The position numbers and the translations under genes are program-made. 33,307 nucleotides of DNA from Hyphomicrobiales bacterium. Its GTDB lineage: Bacteria; Pseudomonadota; Alphaproteobacteria; Rhizobiales; Rhizobiaceae. This document shows, piece by piece, positions 30,350 through 33,307 of this stretch. How positions within the stretch are numbered: position 1 is the stretch's first letter; every line of letters begins with the position of its first letter. The DNA lies in contig UCFC01000054.1 in NCBI GenBank assembly GCA_900471515.1, forward strand, positions 1 through 33,307. Direction: 5' to 3'. Under the pieces are notes generated by a model that searched no databases, had not been told where the DNA came from, and saw only the letters and a list, made by a program, of their open reading frames with translations.

Positions 30350-31336
30350 ATGAGTGAAGTTGCAGTTTCCCAAAACCTGAGCACAGGCGCGCGCACCAAA
30401 GCGATCTCTTCGGATCTGCGCTCGGAACGCGTCCGTTCCGCCTGGATCTTCCTGGCTCCGACCCTGCTGATCCTGGCCATCGTGGCCGGCTGGCCGCTGT
30501 TTCGCACCATATATTTCAGCTTCACCAATGCGTCGCTGACGAACCTCGGCGATGCCCGGTTCGTCGGTTTCGACAATTACCTCTCCTGGGTCACGCTGAA
30601 GAGCGGCCGCACGATCTACAGAGGATTGCTGGCCGATCCCGCATGGTGGGGGGCGGTCTGGAACACGGCGAAGTTCACGCTGTTGTCGGTGACGATCGAA
30701 ACCGCGCTCGGCCTTATCGTTGCCCTTGTACTGAACGCGCAATTCGTCGGCCGCGGCATTGTGCGTGCCGCCATCCTTATTCCCTGGGCGATCCCGACGA
30801 TCGTCTCGGCGAAAATGTGGGCCTGGATGCTCAATGACCAGTTCGGCATCCTCAACGACATGTTTCTGAGCCTCGGGCTCATCAGCCAGAAGATTGCGTG
30901 GACGGCAGATCCCAATACCGCGATGATCGCCGTTCTGATCGTCGATGTCTGGAAGACGACGCCCTTCATGGCGCTGCTGATCCTTGCCGCCCTGCAGATG
31001 GTTCCAGCCGATATTTACGAAGCCGCAAAGATCGACGGCGTCAACCCCATCAAGGTGTTCTGGCGTCTGACCCTGCCGCTGATCCGCCCGGCCATCATGG
31101 TCGCGGTGATTTTCCGCATGCTCGATGCCATGCGCATCTTCGACCTGATCTACGTGCTGACGCCGAACAACGCCCAGACCAAAACCATGTCGGTCATGGC
31201 GCGCGAGAACCTCTTCGACTTCGACAAGTTCGCCTATGGCGCAACCGCCTCTACCGTCCTCTTTCTCATCATCGCGTCGGTCACCGTGCTCTACATCTGG
31301 CTCGGCCGCGTCAATCTCGGCGGAGGCGAACGCTGA
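30350..31336 (+). CDS. thuF: trehalose ABC transporter permease (MalF-type)
   Basis: A 328-residue inner-membrane permease of the MalF/UgpA group. A cytoplasmic N-terminus of about 35 residues is followed by six hydrophobic segments (first: 'AWIFLAPTLLILAIVAGWPLF'). The EAA loop is 'IYEAAKIDGVNPIKVFWRLTLPLIRP'. 'FTNASLTNLGDARFVGFDNYLSW' is the usual periplasmic block. Its stop codon overlaps the thuG start (TGATG at 31334-31338), so both half-permeases are translationally coupled. The ribosome binding site before the ATG is weak. Confidence 0.92.
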   Translation: MSEVAVSQNLSTGARTKAISSDLRSERVRSAWIFLAPTLLILAIVAGWPLFRTIYFSFTNASLTNLGDARFVGFDNYLSWVTLKSGRTIYRGLLADPAWWGAVWNTAKFTLLSVTIETALGLIVALVLNAQFVGRGIVRAAILIPWAIPTIVSAKMWAWMLNDQFGILNDMFLSLGLISQKIAWTADPNTAMIAVLIVDVWKTTPFMALLILAALQMVPADIYEAAKIDGVNPIKVFWRLTLPLIRPAIMVAVIFRMLDAMRIFDLIYVLTPNNAQTKTMSVMARENLFDFDKFAYGATASTVLFLIIASVTVLYIWLGRVNLGGGER

Positions 31337-32166
31337 TGCTGCTTACAGCCACCAAGAATACGCTCTTCTATCTTCTGGTCGCGGTCATCGTCGTCATCGC
31401 GGTCTTCCCTTTCTACTACGCGATTCTCACGAGCTTCAAAGCCGGCACGGCTCTCTTCGAGGTCACCTACTGGCCGACCTCGATCTCGCTGGAAAATTAT
31501 AGCGGCGTGTTGACGACGGGCAGTTTCATCCGCAGCCTCGGCAATTCGCTGTTCATCGCATGCCTCGTGGTTGCCGCTTCGCTGCTGCTTGCCGTCACCG
31601 CATCCTACGCGCTTGCCCGCGTGCATTTCCGCGGTCGCGCGCTCCTGATGCTGACCATCCTCTCGGTTTCGATGTTTCCGCAGATTGCGGTGCTCGCAGG
31701 GCTCTTTGAACTCATTCGCTGGATCGGCATCTTCAACACGCCGTTCGCCCTGATCTTCTCCTACATGATTTTCACCCTGCCCTTCACGGTCTGGGTGCTG
31801 ACAACATTCATGCGGGATCTGCCGGTCGAGATCGAGGAAGCTGCGATCGTCGACGGCGCATCACCCTGGGTCATCATCACGAAAGTCTTCATGCCGCTGA
31901 TGTGGCCGGCCCTTGTCACCACCGGGCTGCTTGCCTTCATCACGGCCTGGAACGAATTCCTGTTTGCCCTGACGTTCACCTCGTCGGACGCTCAGCGGAC
32001 GGTGCCGGTGGCGATCGCCCTGCTTTCGGGCGGCAGCCAGTTCGAGATCCCCTGGGGCAACATCATGGCGGCATCGGTCATCGTCACCGTACCCGTCGTC
32101 GTCCTTGTTCTTATTTTTCAACGCCGGATCATTTCCGGGCTGACCGCCGGCGGCGTCAAAGGCTGA
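31336..32166 (+). CDS. thuG: trehalose ABC transporter permease (MalG-type)
   Basis: A 276-residue permease of the MalG/UgpE group. Six membrane segments are visible, beginning 'LFYLLVAVIVVIAVFPFYYAILTSFK' (in parts), with 'SLGNSLFIACLVVAASLLLAVTASYALARVHFRG' (in parts) and the EAA loop 'EIEEAAIVDGASPWVIITKVFMPLMWP' (in parts). I place the start at the ATG 31336 overlapping the thuF stop because MalG-type proteins begin just before the first membrane helix. The open frame extends further left inside thuF, but that part encodes no family sequence. It pairs with ThuF in the membrane. Confidence 0.93.
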   Translation: MLLTATKNTLFYLLVAVIVVIAVFPFYYAILTSFKAGTALFEVTYWPTSISLENYSGVLTTGSFIRSLGNSLFIACLVVAASLLLAVTASYALARVHFRGRALLMLTILSVSMFPQIAVLAGLFELIRWIGIFNTPFALIFSYMIFTLPFTVWVLTTFMRDLPVEIEEAAIVDGASPWVIITKVFMPLMWPALVTTGLLAFITAWNEFLFALTFTSSDAQRTVPVAIALLSGGSQFEIPWGNIMAASVIVTVPVVVLVLIFQRRIISGLTAGGVKG

Positions 32167-32178
32167 GGAAAGCGAGAT

Positions 32179-33207
<1,029 letters not shown>

Positions 33208-33225
33208 CCAGCCACCAAACAAACA

Positions 33226-33256
33226 GGACCCGGCCGTCTCCCACCGGTTCGGGTCC
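33226..33256 (+). repeat. hairpin between thuK and thuA
   Basis: GGACCCG (33226-33232) and CGGGTCC (33250-33256) form a 7-bp stem in the 74-bp gap before thuA. With no T run it is more likely an mRNA processing or attenuation structure than a full terminator. Confidence 0.4.
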
Positions 33257-33281
33257 GCCAATCGCATGAAGGAGCAGAAAT

Positions 33282-33307
33282 TTGCCTATTCGCACCGTCG
33301 TCTGGGG
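33282..33307 (+). CDS. thuA: trehalose utilization protein ThuA, first codons only
   Basis: TTG at 33282 opens a frame reading MPIRTVVWG to the window end. AAGGAG lies eight bases before it. The residues match the start of ThuA proteins ('xIRTLVWGENVHE'), and the position right after thuK is that of thuA in the thuEFGKAB operon. ThuA works with ThuB in using trehalose through 3-keto derivatives. Only eight full codons and part of the ninth are visible, so the call rests mostly on context. Confidence 0.7.

Noticed and set aside
29113..30576. Long minus-strand frame opposite thuE
   Set aside because: Composition is that of a GC-rich shadow; thuE on the other strand has a signal peptide, ribosome binding site and family motifs.

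Overview
The window is high-GC, densely coded DNA of an alphaproteobacterium, most likely a member of the Rhizobiaceae (Rhizobium, Agrobacterium or Ensifer type). The reasons are a thuR/thuEFGKA trehalose locus and an hpdR/hpdA-hmgA tyrosine-degradation locus laid out as in Sinorhizobium meliloti, a rhizobial style EmrAB/TetR efflux unit, and many catabolic genes each with its own transporter and regulator. I saw no tRNA, rRNA, insertion sequence, CRISPR array or prophage gene. All complete genes appear intact. Genes at both edges are cut by the window.

Layout. (1) 1-276: the end of a MOFRL-type glycerate 2-kinase. (2) 311-2181: a DUF1989 (urea-carboxylase-associated/carboxyguanidine-deiminase-like) gene divergent from a LysR regulator. 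(3) 2190-3764: a three-PAS diguanylate cyclase. (4) 4190-9412: an organosulfur-type operon with a sulfonate-family ABC transporter (binding protein, permease, ATPase) followed by two different reduced-flavin-dependent monooxygenases, closed by a strong terminator. (5) 9482-13086: EmrA/EmrB drug efflux genes divergent from a TetR repressor. (6) 13238-13810: S-(hydroxymethyl)glutathione synthase (gfa). (7) 14019-20290: phenylalanine/tyrosine catabolism. The genes are phhA, hppD (hpdA), hmgA, fahA and maiA, with two separate Lrp/AsnC regulators, one divergent from hppD and one divergent from phhA. Together they turn Phe into fumarate plus acetoacetate; only the tyrosine aminotransferase step is missing here. 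(8) 20329-27648: a five-gene catabolic operon (Ldh2-type oxidoreductase, Fe-dependent alcohol dehydrogenase, aldehyde dehydrogenase, mandelate-racemase-type dehydratase, Tat-exported family 5 binding protein without permeases) divergent from a GntR/FCD repressor, with a perfect 12-bp palindrome between them. (9) 27671-33307: thuR divergent from thuEFGK and the first codons of thuA, for uptake of trehalose and related disaccharides.

The parts least explained by known systems are region 8 (a set of oxidoreductases around an acid-sugar dehydratase, substrate unknown) and region 4 (two flavin monooxygenases, one an SsuD relative that appears to have lost most of the residues known from SsuD catalysis, and no flavin reductase). 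Several palindromes and direct repeats sit where operators would be expected: 1276-1290, 4110-4126, 12373-12433, 18291-18328, 19404-19421, 26875-26886, 28788-28807 and 28962-28981.
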